Source: Alphaproteobacteria bacterium (GTDB taxonomy: Bacteria; Pseudomonadota; Alphaproteobacteria; Micropepsales; Micropepsaceae). From it: a stretch of DNA of 64,000 nucleotides. Both the position numbers and the translations under genes were made by a program. The notes beneath the pieces are model-generated. The model was given only the letters and a program-made list of their open reading frames with translations, was not told where the DNA came from and searched no databases. The stretch lies in the NCBI GenBank assembly GCA_947475445.1, contig CANJLC010000003.1, forward strand, positions 124,001 through 188,000, in the 5' to 3' direction. Below are positions 37,045 to 45,940 of the stretch, one piece after another (the first letter of the stretch is position 1; each line of letters begins with the position of its first letter).

Positions 37045-38112
37045 TTGGACTCGCGCGCATCTCCCTTTTCCGGCCTGGCTCTGGGCGAACGTCCGCGCGA
37101 GGTCTTCCGCCATCTGGTGGAAGCCTTCCTGGCCTCCGGCGAGCCGGTGGGCTCGCGCACCCTCAGCCAGCGCCTGCCCGTGGCCCTGTCCCCGGCCTCG
37201 ATCCGCAATGTCATGGCCGACCTGGAAATGATGGGCCTGCTATATGCCCCGCACACCAGCGCCGGGCGGGTGCCGACCGAGCGGGGGCTTCGGCTTTTCG
37301 TCGATGGCCTGCTGGAGATCGGCGAGCTGGCCCCGGACGAGCGCGTCGCCATCGAAGCGCGCATGACCGGGACGGGCCGGCGGATGGACGAGTTGCTGAT
37401 CCAGGCCACCCAGTCGCTGGCAGGCCTGTCGCGCTGCGCCGGCCTGATGATCACGGCCAAGCAGGATTCGCCCCTCAAGCATGTCGAGTTCGTGGCGGTG
37501 GGCCCGGGCAAGGCGCTGGTGATCATGGTCAGCGAAGACGGCCAGGTGGAAAACCGGGTGATTGATACGCCCATGGGCCTGCCGGGTTCGGCGCTGGCCG
37601 AGGCGTCCAATTATCTCAATGCCCGGCTGACCGGACGCACCATTGATGCGGCGCGGGCCGAGATATTGGCCGAGCTGGAGAGCGAGCGGGCCATGCTGGA
37701 TTCCCTTACCGCCAAGGTGGTGGCCGAGGGCCTGGCCACATTGAGCCAGCCCGGCGCCGACGCCGACGACAAGGTGCTGATCGTGCGCGGCCAGTCGCAT
37801 CTGCTGGATTCGGTGGAAGCCCAGGCCGATATCGAGCGGGTGCGCACCCTGTTCGAGGATATCGAGCGCAAGAATGACCTGATCCGCCTTCTGGAACTGG
37901 CCAAGGATGGCGACGGGGTGAGCATCTTCATCGGCTCGGAAAACCGGCTATTTTCCCTGTCGGGATCCTCCATCGTGGCGGCGCCTTATGCCAATGCAGC
38001 GGGCAAGATCGTGGGCGTGATCGGCGTGCTGGGTCCCACCCGCCTGAATTATGGCCGCATCATCCCCATGGTGGACCATACCGCGAAAGTCATTGGACGA
38101 TTGCTGGCCTAG
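37045..38112 (+). CDS. hrcA: Heat-inducible transcription repressor HrcA
   Basis: 355 residues. An N-terminal winged helix (EPVGSRTLSQRLPVALSPAS, IRNVMADLEMMGLL, HTSAGRVPTERGLRLFVD) is followed by a GAF-like dimerisation domain and the closing GPTRLNYGRIIPMVDHTA. HrcA represses groESL-type operons at CIRCE sites with GroEL as cofactor. No CIRCE palindrome is present in front of hrcA or grpE, so its targets are elsewhere. The start is a TTG at 37045 with AAAGG upstream. It forms an operon with grpE 17 bases later. Confidence 0.95.
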   Translation: MDSRASPFSGLALGERPREVFRHLVEAFLASGEPVGSRTLSQRLPVALSPASIRNVMADLEMMGLLYAPHTSAGRVPTERGLRLFVDGLLEIGELAPDERVAIEARMTGTGRRMDELLIQATQSLAGLSRCAGLMITAKQDSPLKHVEFVAVGPGKALVIMVSEDGQVENRVIDTPMGLPGSALAEASNYLNARLTGRTIDAARAEILAELESERAMLDSLTAKVVAEGLATLSQPGADADDKVLIVRGQSHLLDSVEAQADIERVRTLFEDIERKNDLIRLLELAKDGDGVSIFIGSENRLFSLSGSSIVAAPYANAAGKIVGVIGVLGPTRLNYGRIIPMVDHTAKVIGRLLA

Positions 38113-38129
38113 AGTTTAAGGAAAATGTG

Positions 38130-38696
38130 ATGAGCGACGAACAAGAAACCCAGACGCCCGAAACCATGGACGACAATCCCCATGCGGCGGAATTCGCCGT
38201 GCTGGAAGCCCTGAGGGCCGAAGTCGAAGCCCTCAAGGACCAGCGCCTGCGCGCCCTGGCAGAAGCGGAAAATGTCCGCCGCCGTGCCGACAAGGAAAAG
38301 CTGGAAGCCAGCCAGTATGCGGTGACCAAGTTCGCCCGCGACATGCTGGGCATTGCCGACAATTTTGCCCGCGCCCTCGCCGCCTGCCCGCCCGCCTTGC
38401 GCGAAGCGGCGGATGCGCAGGTCAAGGCGGTGCTGGATGGCGTGGAAGCCACCGACCGGCAATTGCTGGCCACGCTGGAGCGTTATGGCGTGCGCCAGGT
38501 GGACACCAGCGGCAAATTCGATCCCAACATGCACCAGGCAATTGCCGAGGTGCCGGGCAATGGCACCCCGGCCGGCAATATCGTGGATGTGATGCAGACC
38601 GGGTTCATGATCGGCGACCGGCTGCTGCGGCCGGCCATGGTGACGGTGGCGCGGCGCGAAGCCCCTGCCGCCGATTCCGTCGATGCGAAAGTCTGA
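38130..38696 (+). CDS. grpE: Nucleotide exchange factor GrpE
   Basis: 188-residue DnaK cochaperone. An acidic N-terminal stretch and a long helix (LRALAEAENVRRRADKEKLE) precede the beta-wing segment FDPNMHQAIAEVPG and the closing GFMIGDRLLRPAMVTVAR. The ATG at 38130 is chosen because AAGGAA stands six bases upstream; a GTG directly before it is also in frame. It follows hrcA and precedes dapB by only 3 bases. DnaK/DnaJ are not in the window. Confidence 0.95.
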   Translation: MSDEQETQTPETMDDNPHAAEFAVLEALRAEVEALKDQRLRALAEAENVRRRADKEKLEASQYAVTKFARDMLGIADNFARALAACPPALREAADAQVKAVLDGVEATDRQLLATLERYGVRQVDTSGKFDPNMHQAIAEVPGNGTPAGNIVDVMQTGFMIGDRLLRPAMVTVARREAPAADSVDAKV

Positions 38697-38699
38697 GCA

Positions 38700-39503
38700 A
38701 TGGCGGATGTGAAGATCATTGTCGCCGGAGCTTCGGGCCGCATGGGCCGCGCTTTGGTGCGCGAAATCGCGCAAGGGCACGGCGTCGTGCTGGGCGGCGC
38801 ATTGGAGGCCGAGGGCCATCCCGACCTGGGGATGGATGCCGGTTCGCTGGCCGGCCTGCAGCCCAATGGCGTCAAGCTGACTGCCGATCCGCTGCCGCTG
38901 CTGGCCGATGCGCAGGCGGTGATTGATTTCACCCGTCCCCTGGTTTCGACCATGCTGGCCGACCTGGCCGCGCAGGCGCGCATCGTCCATGTCATCGGCA
39001 CCACGGGATTTTCCGCCGCCGACGACAAGCGCATCGAAGCCGCCGCCCGCCATGCCGTAATCGTCAAGTCGGGCAATATGAGCCTGGGTGTGACGCTGCT
39101 GGCGGCGCTGGTGGCGCAGGCGGCAAAATCGCTGCCCGATTACGACATCGAAATCCTGGAGATGCACCACAAGCTCAAAGTGGATGCGCCGTCCGGCACT
39201 GCGCTGCTGCTGGGCGAGGCGGCCGCGAAAGGCCGCGGCATTGCGCTTGACAAGCATTGGGTGAAAAGCCGCGATGGTCACACCGGCGCGCGCGAAGATG
39301 GCAGCATCGGCTTTGCCACGCTTCGCGGCGGCAGCGTGGTGGGCGAGCATGAAGTGATCCTGGCGGGCATCGGCGAGCGCATCACCTTGTCCCATACGGC
39401 CGAAGACCGCTCCATTTTCGCGCGCGGCGCCCTGACGGCGGCGCGCTGGGGTCACGGGAAGAAGCCTGGCCTTTATGGGATGACAGATGTGCTGGGGCTG
39501 TAA
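38700..39503 (+). CDS. dapB: 4-hydroxy-tetrahydrodipicolinate reductase DapB
   Basis: 267-residue NAD(P)H-dependent enzyme of lysine and diaminopimelate synthesis. The Rossmann motif is [13 protein letters not shown]. The catalytic/substrate region is [20 protein letters not shown], and VIDFTRP lies in the nucleotide site. Its stop shares the final A with the nth ATG (TAATG), so nth is translationally coupled to it. Peptidoglycan precursor supply and DNA repair have no obvious link, so the coupling is probably organisational. Confidence 0.96.
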   Translation: MADVKIIVAGASGRMGRALVREIAQGHGVVLGGALEAEGHPDLGMDAGSLAGLQPNGVKLTADPLPLLADAQAVIDFTRPLVSTMLADLAAQARIVHVIGTTGFSAADDKRIEAAARHAVIVKSGNMSLGVTLLAALVAQAAKSLPDYDIEILEMHHKLKVDAPSGTALLLGEAAAKGRGIALDKHWVKSRDGHTGAREDGSIGFATLRGGSVVGEHEVILAGIGERITLSHTAEDRSIFARGALTAARWGHGKKPGLYGMTDVLGL

Positions 39504-40201
39504 TGCCCAAGCTGATGACGCGCGCCGAAATCGAAGAGTTTTTTTCGCGCCTTCAGAAAATCGATCCCGCGCCCAAGACCGAACTCCAGTATAAAAATCC
39601 CTATACCCTGCTGGTGGCCGTCGCCCTGTCGGCCCAGGCCACCGATGTCTCCGTCAACAAGGCCACCGCGCCCTTGTTCAAGACCGTCGACACGCCGCAA
39701 AAAATGCTGGCGCTGGGCGAGGACAAATTGCGCGAGGCGATCAAGACCATCGGGCTTTTTCGCGGCAAGGCGAAGAACGTCATTGCGGCGGCGAAAATCC
39801 TCATCGACAGTCATGGCGGCCAGGTTCCGAAGGATCGGGATGCCTTGCAGCAATTGCCGGGCGTGGGCCGAAAGACCGCCAATGTGGTTTTGAATGTCGC
39901 CTTTGGCCAGCCCACCATTGCGGTGGACACCCATATCTTCCGCGTCTCAAACCGCACTGGGCTGGCGCCGGGAAAAGATGTCTTGGCGGTGGAGTTGGGA
40001 TTGGAAAAACGCGTGCCGGAAAAATATCTCGGCCATGCGCATCACTGGCTGATCCTGCATGGCCGCTATACCTGCGTGGCGCGCAAGCCCTTGTGCCCCA
40101 CCTGCGTGGTGCGCGATTTGTGCCACTTTCCGGACAAGACCAGGGAGCTTGCGCCCGAAAAACCGCGGTTGAAGATCAAGAAGCCTTCTTCAACCCGTTG
40201 A
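39503..40201 (+). CDS. nth: Endonuclease III Nth
   Basis: 232-residue base-excision repair glycosylase/AP lyase for oxidised pyrimidines. The helix-hairpin-helix LPGVGRKTANVVL carries the catalytic Lys, followed by the catalytic Asp in VDTHIFRVSNRTG. The 4Fe-4S cluster is bound by CVARKPLCPTCVVRDLC (C-x6-C-x2-C-x5-C). The C-terminal tail is slightly extended and basic. Its last 26 bases overlap the convergent lipoprotein gene. Confidence 0.96.
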   Translation: MPKLMTRAEIEEFFSRLQKIDPAPKTELQYKNPYTLLVAVALSAQATDVSVNKATAPLFKTVDTPQKMLALGEDKLREAIKTIGLFRGKAKNVIAAAKILIDSHGGQVPKDRDALQQLPGVGRKTANVVLNVAFGQPTIAVDTHIFRVSNRTGLAPGKDVLAVELGLEKRVPEKYLGHAHHWLILHGRYTCVARKPLCPTCVVRDLCHFPDKTRELAPEKPRLKIKKPSSTR

Positions 40202-40523
40202 GGCAGGCGGTGTCGGCGGCGGCGTTGGCCGGGCGCGGCGTGGTCTCGACATGGGTGACCTTGCCGCCCTGCAAAAAGAAGAAGGCGCGGCAGTCGCCAT
40301 TGTCATAGCGCCACATTTCGGTCGGCCCGTCCTTGCGCGAAAAAGCGGGCGCGCCCAGCCGGGCGGTCAGGGCATCGGCGGCAAGGCCGCTGAAGCCGGG
40401 CGGCTCGGGGCGCTGCGGCGGAGCGGTCGGAATCGGCACGCTTCCCGGCGGGGCCGGTGGCGCTTTGGCGGCGCAACCGGCCAGCAAAAGCAGCGCGGCG
40501 GCCGCCAAAATCTTGTGAAACAT
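40176..40523 (-). CDS. Small Pro-rich lipoprotein, unknown function
   Basis: 115 residues with a clear lipoprotein signal: MFHKILAAAALLLLAGCAAK, cleaved before Cys17. A Pro-rich linker follows (PPAPPGSVPIPTAPPQRPEP), then a compact domain in which LTARLGAPAFSRKDGPTEMW and RYDNGDCRAFFFL can be read. The pattern LGxPxxxxxxGxxxxWxY resembles SmpA/OmlA-like outer membrane lipoprotein domains, but that is only an impression. It is convergent with nth and 117 bases from the divergent kinase gene. Confidence 0.75.
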   Translation of the reverse strand: MFHKILAAAALLLLAGCAAKAPPAPPGSVPIPTAPPQRPEPPGFSGLAADALTARLGAPAFSRKDGPTEMWRYDNGDCRAFFFLQGGKVTHVETTPRPANAAADTACLNGLKKAS

Positions 40524-40640
40524 GGGCTTCTCCCGTAGGCACGCATCATGGCGCTGCGGCGCCGGGCCTGCCAGCAAAATCCGATGCTTGCGAAGAGGCA
40601 AAGGGTTGCTTATGGCAGGGACGCGCAAAAAGAGGGCCGC

Positions 40641-41642
40641 ATGAGCAAGAAATACGACGTCGCGGGACTGGGCAACGCCATTGTGGACGTCATCGCCGCG
40701 GTGGATGACGGCTTTCTTCTGACCCATACCATCGCCAAGGGCGGCATGACGCTGATCGACGAATTTCGCGCCAAGGAATTGCACAAGGCGTTGGCCGCGG
40801 TGGGCCAGCCGCATGAAGTGGCGGGCGGCAGCGCCGCCAACACCATGGCGGGGCTGGCCTCGCTGGGCGGAAAATGTCTTTTCGTCGGCAAGGTATTTGA
40901 CGACCGGCTGGGCGCGGTGTTCGCAAGCTCCATGGATGCGCAGGGCATCACCTTTGTCACTCCGCCCGCGGGCCAGGGCTCGACCACGGCCAGCTGCATG
41001 ATCGCGGTGACGCCGGACGGCCAGCGCAGCATGAGCACGTATCTGGGCGCCTGCCGCGAGCTGGTGCCGGATGATGTGAATGAGGAAGAACTGGCGAAGG
41101 CGCACATCCTCTATATCGAAGGCTATCTGTGGGACGAAGAAACAGCCAAGGACGCCTCGCGCCAGGCCATCGCCGCCGTGAAGGGCGCGGGCGGCCGCAT
41201 CGCCCTGTCCTTGTCCGACGCCTTTTGCGTGGGACGCTTCCGCGACGAATTCCTGCATCTGCTGGCGCGCGACGTGGATATTCTCTTCGCCAACGAGGAC
41301 GAGGCCAAGGCCCTTTTCGAGCAGGAAGAGTTTGACGGCGTTATCGCGGCGGCAAAAAAATGGGGCGGCATCGCCGCCATCACCCGTTCGGCCAAGGGCT
41401 GCGTCGTGCTGGGTGACGGGGCGGCGCATGTCATTCCCGCCGCGCCAGTTTCGAAAGTCGTGGACACCACGGGCGCGGGCGACCAGTTCGCCGCCGGATT
41501 CCTCTATGGCCTGACGCACGGCAAGGCGCTGGCGGATTGCGGGAGGCAGGGCGCGCTGGCGGCCGCCGAAGTGATTTCGCATTATGGCGCGCGGCCGGAA
41601 ACATCGCTCAAGGAATTGGCGGCGAAGGCAGGCCTAGCTTAA
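40641..41642 (+). CDS. PfkB-family carbohydrate kinase (adenosine kinase-like)
   Basis: 333-residue ribokinase-fold enzyme. The N-terminal GLGNAIVDVIAAVDD and GGSAANTMAGLASLGG are the substrate-side signatures. The C-terminal DTTGAGDQFAAGFLYGL carries the catalytic Asp and anion hole. This close form is often called adenosine kinase in alphaproteobacteria, but ribose- or nucleoside-kinase activity cannot be separated by sequence. The ATG at 40641 has AGAGGG upstream. A hairpin at 41660-41687 follows. Confidence 0.9.
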   Translation: MSKKYDVAGLGNAIVDVIAAVDDGFLLTHTIAKGGMTLIDEFRAKELHKALAAVGQPHEVAGGSAANTMAGLASLGGKCLFVGKVFDDRLGAVFASSMDAQGITFVTPPAGQGSTTASCMIAVTPDGQRSMSTYLGACRELVPDDVNEEELAKAHILYIEGYLWDEETAKDASRQAIAAVKGAGGRIALSLSDAFCVGRFRDEFLHLLARDVDILFANEDEAKALFEQEEFDGVIAAAKKWGGIAAITRSAKGCVVLGDGAAHVIPAAPVSKVVDTTGAGDQFAAGFLYGLTHGKALADCGRQGALAAAEVISHYGARPETSLKELAAKAGLA

Positions 41643-41659
41643 GTCTTTATTTATTCTCG

Positions 41660-41687
41660 CCATGGCCGGCCTCCGAGCCGGCCATGG
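41660..41687. terminator. Perfect hairpin between convergent kinase and smr genes
   Basis: Arms CCATGGCCGGC (41660-41670) and GCCGGCCATGG (41677-41687) pair perfectly over 11 bases with a 6-base loop. It lies in the 62-base gap between two converging genes. No strict U-tract follows on either strand, so termination is plausible but not certain. Confidence 0.6.
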
Positions 41688-41704
41688 AGGTTGGAATTTC
41701 TAAC

Positions 41705-42181
41705 TCATCTCAGCTTGCGCAAATAAACATACATCGCGCCGCCGCCGCCATGGCGGACATGCGCCGCTGCCGTTCCTGATACCAGCGCGGCAAAGTCCGG
41801 CTCCTTCAGCCAGCGCGGCACCATTTCCTTCAGCACGCCGCGCTCGCGCATCGTCCAGGCGGCACCCTCGTCATTTTTCGGATTGCCTTTTCCGGTCACC
41901 ACCAAAGTGAGTTTCAGGCCGTTTTTCTGGCCCCGCTCCAGGAAGGTCAGCAGGGCGCGATGCGCCGCGGTCTCGGTCATGCCATGCAGGTCGATGCTGG
42001 CCTGGGGCTTGAGCGCGCCGCGTTTGAGTTTTTCCTTGGTGTTGCCGTCCAGGCCGCCCTGCTTGCCTTTCAGGGGCGGTTTTTTGGCAAGTGATCTTGC
42101 AATCACCTGCGGCCTGGTGGTTTCCACCGCTTCCTTGAACAGGATTTTTTCGTCTTCGCGGACGGGCCGGCGCGCAGTCAT
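41705..42181 (-). CDS. Smr domain protein
   Basis: 158-residue protein with a basic N-terminal region and a C-terminal Smr (small MutS-related) domain. It is recognised by SIDLHGMTETAAHRALLTFL, the VVTGKGNP turn and the closing GAMYVYLRKL. Smr domains have nicking endonuclease activity on DNA or RNA in some proteins, and recent work ties some to collided ribosomes. The start overlaps the stop of mltA by 4 bases, the standard timA-mltA-smr order. Confidence 0.92.
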   Translation of the reverse strand: MTARRPVREDEKILFKEAVETTRPQVIARSLAKKPPLKGKQGGLDGNTKEKLKRGALKPQASIDLHGMTETAAHRALLTFLERGQKNGLKLTLVVTGKGNPKNDEGAAWTMRERGVLKEMVPRWLKEPDFAALVSGTAAAHVRHGGGGAMYVYLRKLR

Positions 42182-43437
42182 GGAAATTCTTTTTGCCTGC
42201 CCAATTTTGCCGCCAGCGCGCGCGGCAGCAGCACAACCATTTTTCCTGTCGCTTTCATGACGCCGGCCGCACGCTCTGCCGCTTCGCCGAAGCCGAAAAA
42301 CACATCGCCCCGCACCGCCCCGCGAATGGCGCCGCCCGTATCCTGCCCGATCAGAAGGCCCCTCACCGGGGCGGCATCCACATAATAGGGCGCGCCCAGC
42401 ACATTGACGCGCGGATCAATCGCCAGGCTGGCGCGCGGGGTGAGTGGCACGCCCAGCGTGCCGGTGGCGCCCAGCGCCACATCGCCCAGCGGCCGTTCCT
42501 CGAAAAATATGTAGGAGCGGTTATTCTCCATCATGGCCTGGGCCTTGCCGGGATTTTTTGCCAGCCAGTCACGGATGGTGGCCAGGGAAACTTTTTCCCG
42601 TGTCAGCGCGCCCTGGGCAATCAGGTTGCGGCCGATGGCGGTGTAGGGAAGGCCGTTCTCGCCGGCATAGCCCAGGCGTGCGCTGCTGCCATCGTCAAGC
42701 TTTACCCGGCCCGAGCCCTGGATCTGCAAAAAGAACAGCGCCACCGGATCATCCGTCCAGAACAGGATCCTGGCATTGGCGATGCCCGCCTTGTTGATGG
42801 CGGCGCGGTCGGCATAGGGCACTAGGCGCTGGCCAATGATCCGGCCGGAAACATGCTCGCCGGTGAACTGTTTTGAGAACAGCGAAAGATCAACGCGGAT
42901 GACATCGGGCGGCAAGGCATAGACGGGTGTCTGGAAGGCGCCATGACGGGCGCGGCTGCCTTTTATTTCCGGTTCGAAATAGCCTGTGAAAAGACCTGTT
43001 TTCTGGTTGCCGGCGGAAAGCTGGTAGGGCGTGAAGTTTTTTTCAAAAAAATCGGCCGGCGCGTTCTGCGCCGCGGCGCAGGCGGAAAGCCAGTCGGAAA
43101 CCTGTCCCGCATAGCCCTTGCCGCCCATCGAGGCCCCCGCCGGTTTGGCGGCGAGCCGGACGCAGCCGCGCTGGAAAGACTGCAGGGCGGAAATCTTGTC
43201 GGCCGCTTTCCAGCCGGGCAATTGCGCAAACCCGATTTGCGTCAGGCGCAGATTGAGATTTTTTTCCGCTTGCGGAACAGGGGGCTGGGGAATGCGCCAC
43301 AAGGCAAAAAAGACCACCGTCGCGGCCAGCGCGATCAGGACCAGCGCGATGCGAAAGCTGCTCAGGCAGGATCGCCAGCGGTCGCCACCAGCACCCAGTT
43401 GGGATCTGGCGCGCCCAGCGTGCGGGCGAAGCTCCAA
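42178..43437 (-). CDS. mltA: Membrane-bound lytic murein transglycosylase MltA
   Basis: Peptidoglycan lytic transglycosylase with an N-terminal membrane anchor (SFRIALVLIALAATVVFF). MltA and 3D domains are marked by LFTGYFEPEIKGSRARHGAF, DDPVALFFLQIQGSGRVKL and the catalytic LIGQDTGGAIRGAVRGDVFF. No lipobox is seen. The start is unresolved: the farthest in-frame candidate is a TTG at 43437, overlapping timA by 76 bases, and no ATG/GTG lies between there and the anchor. A start nearer the timA stop (43362) is likely. Confidence 0.9.
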   Translation of the reverse strand: MELRPHAGRARSQLGAGGDRWRSCLSSFRIALVLIALAATVVFFALWRIPQPPVPQAEKNLNLRLTQIGFAQLPGWKAADKISALQSFQRGCVRLAAKPAGASMGGKGYAGQVSDWLSACAAAQNAPADFFEKNFTPYQLSAGNQKTGLFTGYFEPEIKGSRARHGAFQTPVYALPPDVIRVDLSLFSKQFTGEHVSGRIIGQRLVPYADRAAINKAGIANARILFWTDDPVALFFLQIQGSGRVKLDDGSSARLGYAGENGLPYTAIGRNLIAQGALTREKVSLATIRDWLAKNPGKAQAMMENNRSYIFFEERPLGDVALGATGTLGVPLTPRASLAIDPRVNVLGAPYYVDAAPVRGLLIGQDTGGAIRGAVRGDVFFGFGEAAERAAGVMKATGKMVVLLPRALAAKLGRQKEFP

Positions 43438-43961
43438 TGATCGCCAACGTCACGCATGCTGCCGTCCGGCGCGGCAAACTGGGCGCGGTAGGCAACCGTG
43501 ATTTCGGCGTGGCTGCCATGCAGTTCGGCGCCGATGATGCGCGCCTCGCTGATGGCGCTCATGCGTTCGGGCGCACCGGGGCGGGCCGCGATCTCGCGCT
43601 CGAAGGCGGCAAAGACTTCGTCGGACAAAAGCGGGCGCAGCGCCAGGCGGTCGGCATCGGCATAGGCCTTCTGGATGATTTCATAGGCGGTGCGGGCGCC
43701 GTTGAGGAAGTGCGCGCGGTCAAAGCTGCTGTCCGCCATCTCGATGTCCATCAGGCCGCGGGCGCAGGCGCCTTCGGGCGGCAGGCTTTCCACGGGCGCG
43801 GGCACGCGGACCTGCGCCAGCGGCGAAGGGGGGCGGGGCTTCTCGGCGCCCGGCTGGGGCTCGTGACCCGTGCGGCGGCCCAGCACGGCATACAGCCGAA
43901 ACAGCAGCACGCCGGCCACCATGGCGGCGATCAGAATTCCCAGCAATTGCGAGTCGGGCAT
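43362..43961 (-). CDS. timA: Tim44/TimA domain protein
   Basis: 199 residues. An N-terminal membrane helix (LLGILIAAMVAGVLLFRLYA) is followed by LGRRTGHEP, a signature of alphaproteobacterial TimA. After a Pro-rich linker comes a Tim44-like domain (FLNGARTAYEIIQKAYADAD, LRPLLSDEVFAAFE). TimA is the presumed ancestor of mitochondrial Tim44; its bacterial role is unproven but linked to membrane protein handling. The ATG at 43961 begins at the helix. It is divergent from secB by 150 bases. Confidence 0.93.
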   Translation of the reverse strand: MPDSQLLGILIAAMVAGVLLFRLYAVLGRRTGHEPQPGAEKPRPPSPLAQVRVPAPVESLPPEGACARGLMDIEMADSSFDRAHFLNGARTAYEIIQKAYADADRLALRPLLSDEVFAAFEREIAARPGAPERMSAISEARIIGAELHGSHAEITVAYRAQFAAPDGSMRDVGDHWSFARTLGAPDPNWVLVATAGDPA

Positions 43962-44110
43962 CTGTTTCTTCCTGTCTGCCCCGGACCCTAGCGCCCCCGC
44001 CGCGGAGGGTCCAGATTTTATCCATAACGCCGCTGAGGCGTGTTCCAGCCTTGTCTTAATCGCACAATTCGTGGTAGCGCGCGGGCCGATCATCAAAGGA
44101 CGGCCACACC

Positions 44111-44575
44111 ATGAGCAGCGGCGGCAGCGAAAATCAGCCCAATCTTCAGATTATGGCCCAGTATATCAAGGATCTCTCATTCGAGAATCCGGGCGCACCC
44201 CAGGGCTTTACCACCAATCCGCAGATGGAATTCGGCGTGGACCTGCAGGCCCGTGCCGTCAGCCCGGAATTCCACGAAGTCGTCCTGATCATGCGCGTCA
44301 ACGCCAAGAGCGAAGACAAGGCCGTATTTGTGCTGGAACTGGCCTATGCCGCCCTGGTGCGGATGGTGAACATCCCCGAAGAGGCCGCGCAGACCATCCT
44401 GCTGATCCAGACGCCCACCCTGCTGTTCCCCTTCGCCCGCCGCATTGTCGCCGACATGGTGCGCGATGGCGGCATGCCGCCGCTGGTGATCGAGCCGATC
44501 GACTTCGTGGCGCTGTACCAGAGCAAGATGGGCAAGGCGCCGACGCCGCCCACTCCGGTTGCCGGAAACGCTTAA
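44111..44575 (+). CDS. secB: Protein-export chaperone SecB
   Basis: 154-residue tetrameric chaperone delivering unfolded precursors to SecA. The sequence matches throughout: AQYIKDLSFENPGAPQ, FEVDLQ-like FGVDLQARAV, FVLELAYAALVRM, and the TLLFPFARRIVADMVRDGG segment that forms the SecA-interacting face. It is divergent from timA and convergent with dnaQ across a strong hairpin. Confidence 0.97.
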   Translation: MSSGGSENQPNLQIMAQYIKDLSFENPGAPQGFTTNPQMEFGVDLQARAVSPEFHEVVLIMRVNAKSEDKAVFVLELAYAALVRMVNIPEEAAQTILLIQTPTLLFPFARRIVADMVRDGGMPPLVIEPIDFVALYQSKMGKAPTPPTPVAGNA

Positions 44576-44585
44576 TATTGGTCGC

Positions 44586-44612
44586 GCGGCCTGCGGAAAA
44601 CCGCGAGGCCGC
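44586..44612. terminator. Hairpin terminator between secB and dnaQ
   Basis: GCGGCCTGCGG (44586-44596), loop AAAA, then CCGCGAGGCCGC (44601-44612): a stem of 11 pairs with one bulged base. It is followed on the plus strand by ACTTTTCC. It lies in the 64-base gap between converging secB and dnaQ, so it probably terminates secB and possibly dnaQ. Confidence 0.65.
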
Positions 44613-44639
44613 ACTTTTCCGGGCCGACGCTCCAAGCCC

Positions 44640-45332
44640 TCAAGCTTGCGCGTTCCATAGCGAAGTGTCGCCAAGTTCCTTGGCGACAAAGGCCAGATGC
44701 GCGGTCACTTCGTCCCCCGTGATGCGCGGTTCCAATTTCGCGGGCCGCTGGCGGGCGCGGATGCTGCCCGGTTCGTCCGCCGCCGCCGCAATCTCGGCCG
44801 GAGCCAGCGCCAACCCGCGCTGACGCCCGCCGATCAATTCCAGATAGATCTGCGCCGTCAGTTCGGCGTCCAGCAGCGCGCCATGCCTGGTGCGCGCTGA
44901 AGTGTCCACGCCGAACCGCTTGCACAATTCGTCAAGCGAATAGCGCGCGCCCGGCACCTTGCGCTTGGCGATCTCGATCGTGTCGATGGCGCGGGCCAGC
45001 GGGATTGGGGGGTGCCCGGTGCGGGACAATTCCGCATTGATGAATTTAATGTCGAAGCTGGCATTGTGGATCACCAGTGGCGCATCGCCGAGAAAGGCGA
45101 GGAATTCCTCCACCACATGGGCGAAGAACGGCTTGTCGCTGAGGAATTCATTGGAAAGGCCGTGGACGCGCTGGGACTCGATGGGCACGACGCGCTCAGG
45201 GTTCAGATAGGCCTGGAAGCTCTTGCCGGTGGGAAAATGATCCACCAGCTCGACACAGCCAATCTCGACGATCCTGTGGCCGTCGCCGGGCTCAAAGCCG
45301 GTGGTTTCGGTATCGAAAACAATCTCGCGCAT
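44640..45332 (-). CDS. dnaQ: DNA polymerase III epsilon subunit (proofreading exonuclease)
   Basis: 230-residue 3'-5' exonuclease of the DEDDh class. ExoI is IVFDTETTGFEPGDGHRIVE, ExoII is LVIHNASFDIKFIN, and ExoIII is the H-x4-D of HGALLDAELTAQIYL. A C-terminal tail contacts the alpha subunit. The ATG at 45332 coincides with the coaE stop (TGATG-type overlap). It is the last gene of the ppsR-maf-aroE-coaE-dnaQ run leading away from the origin region. Confidence 0.96.
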   Translation of the reverse strand: MREIVFDTETTGFEPGDGHRIVEIGCVELVDHFPTGKSFQAYLNPERVVPIESQRVHGLSNEFLSDKPFFAHVVEEFLAFLGDAPLVIHNASFDIKFINAELSRTGHPPIPLARAIDTIEIAKRKVPGARYSLDELCKRFGVDTSARTRHGALLDAELTAQIYLELIGGRQRGLALAPAEIAAAADEPGSIRARQRPAKLEPRITGDEVTAHLAFVAKELGDTSLWNAQA

Positions 45333-45940
45333 CAGCCCAGTTTCTTTTGGATTTCCGCCAGGATCATGCGGACCTGGGCCTGAGCGTGATCCAGCCCCTT
45401 GTCGGTCACAACCACGAAATGCGCTTTTGCCCGCTTGTCCACATCCGGCAATTGCCGCGCCAGCAGCTTTTCGAATTTTTCCGCCGTCATGCCGGGCCGC
45501 GCCAGCGCCCGCTGCCGCTGGATGGCGGCCGGAGCCGATGCCACCACCACCGCGTCGACGCCACTTTCCCGGCCGGCCTCAAACAGCAGAGGCATGTCCA
45601 GGACCACGATTTTTTCGCCCTTTGCGGCAGCCTGCGCCAGGAAGGCGTCGCGGTCGGCGGCGACCAGGGGATGGACCAGGGCTTCGAGTTTTTCCAGCGC
45701 AGCCGGATCGGACGCGATGCGGGCTGACAGCGCGGGCTTGTCCACGGCGCCTTGCGAAACGCTTTCGGGGAATGACGCGGCAATCGCTTCAGCCGCGCCG
45801 CCGCCCTTGGCATAGAGTTTTTGAATGACGGCGTCGGAATCATGCACGCTCACGCCTTCAGCCGCGAACAGTCTTGCGGTCTGGCTCTTGCCCATGGCGA
45901 TGGAGCCGGTCAGGCCGATGATGAAGGGGCTACGCGGCAT
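45332..45940 (-). CDS. coaE: Dephospho-CoA kinase CoaE
   Basis: 202-residue P-loop kinase for the last step of CoA synthesis. Walker A is GLTGSIAMGKSQTARLF. The core has HDSDAVIQKLY and the CoA-site LVHPLVAADRDAFL, with VVLDMPLLFEAG in the lid region. It overlaps aroE by 11 bases upstream and dnaQ by one base downstream. Confidence 0.96.
   Translation of the reverse strand: MPRSPFIIGLTGSIAMGKSQTARLFAAEGVSVHDSDAVIQKLYAKGGGAAEAIAASFPESVSQGAVDKPALSARIASDPAALEKLEALVHPLVAADRDAFLAQAAAKGEKIVVLDMPLLFEAGRESGVDAVVVASAPAAIQRQRALARPGMTAEKFEKLLARQLPDVDKRAKAHFVVVTDKGLDHAQAQVRMILAEIQKKLG

Noticed and set aside
43983-44012. GGACCCT/AGGGTCC inverted repeat upstream of timA as a terminator or riboswitch
   Set aside because: The 7-base stem has a 16-base loop and lies in a divergent promoter region, so termination makes no sense and no RNA family fits.
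44018-44026. TTATCCATA, one mismatch from a DnaA box, in the timA-secB gap
   Set aside because: An isolated match without companion boxes or AT-rich DNA; chance is the simplest explanation.
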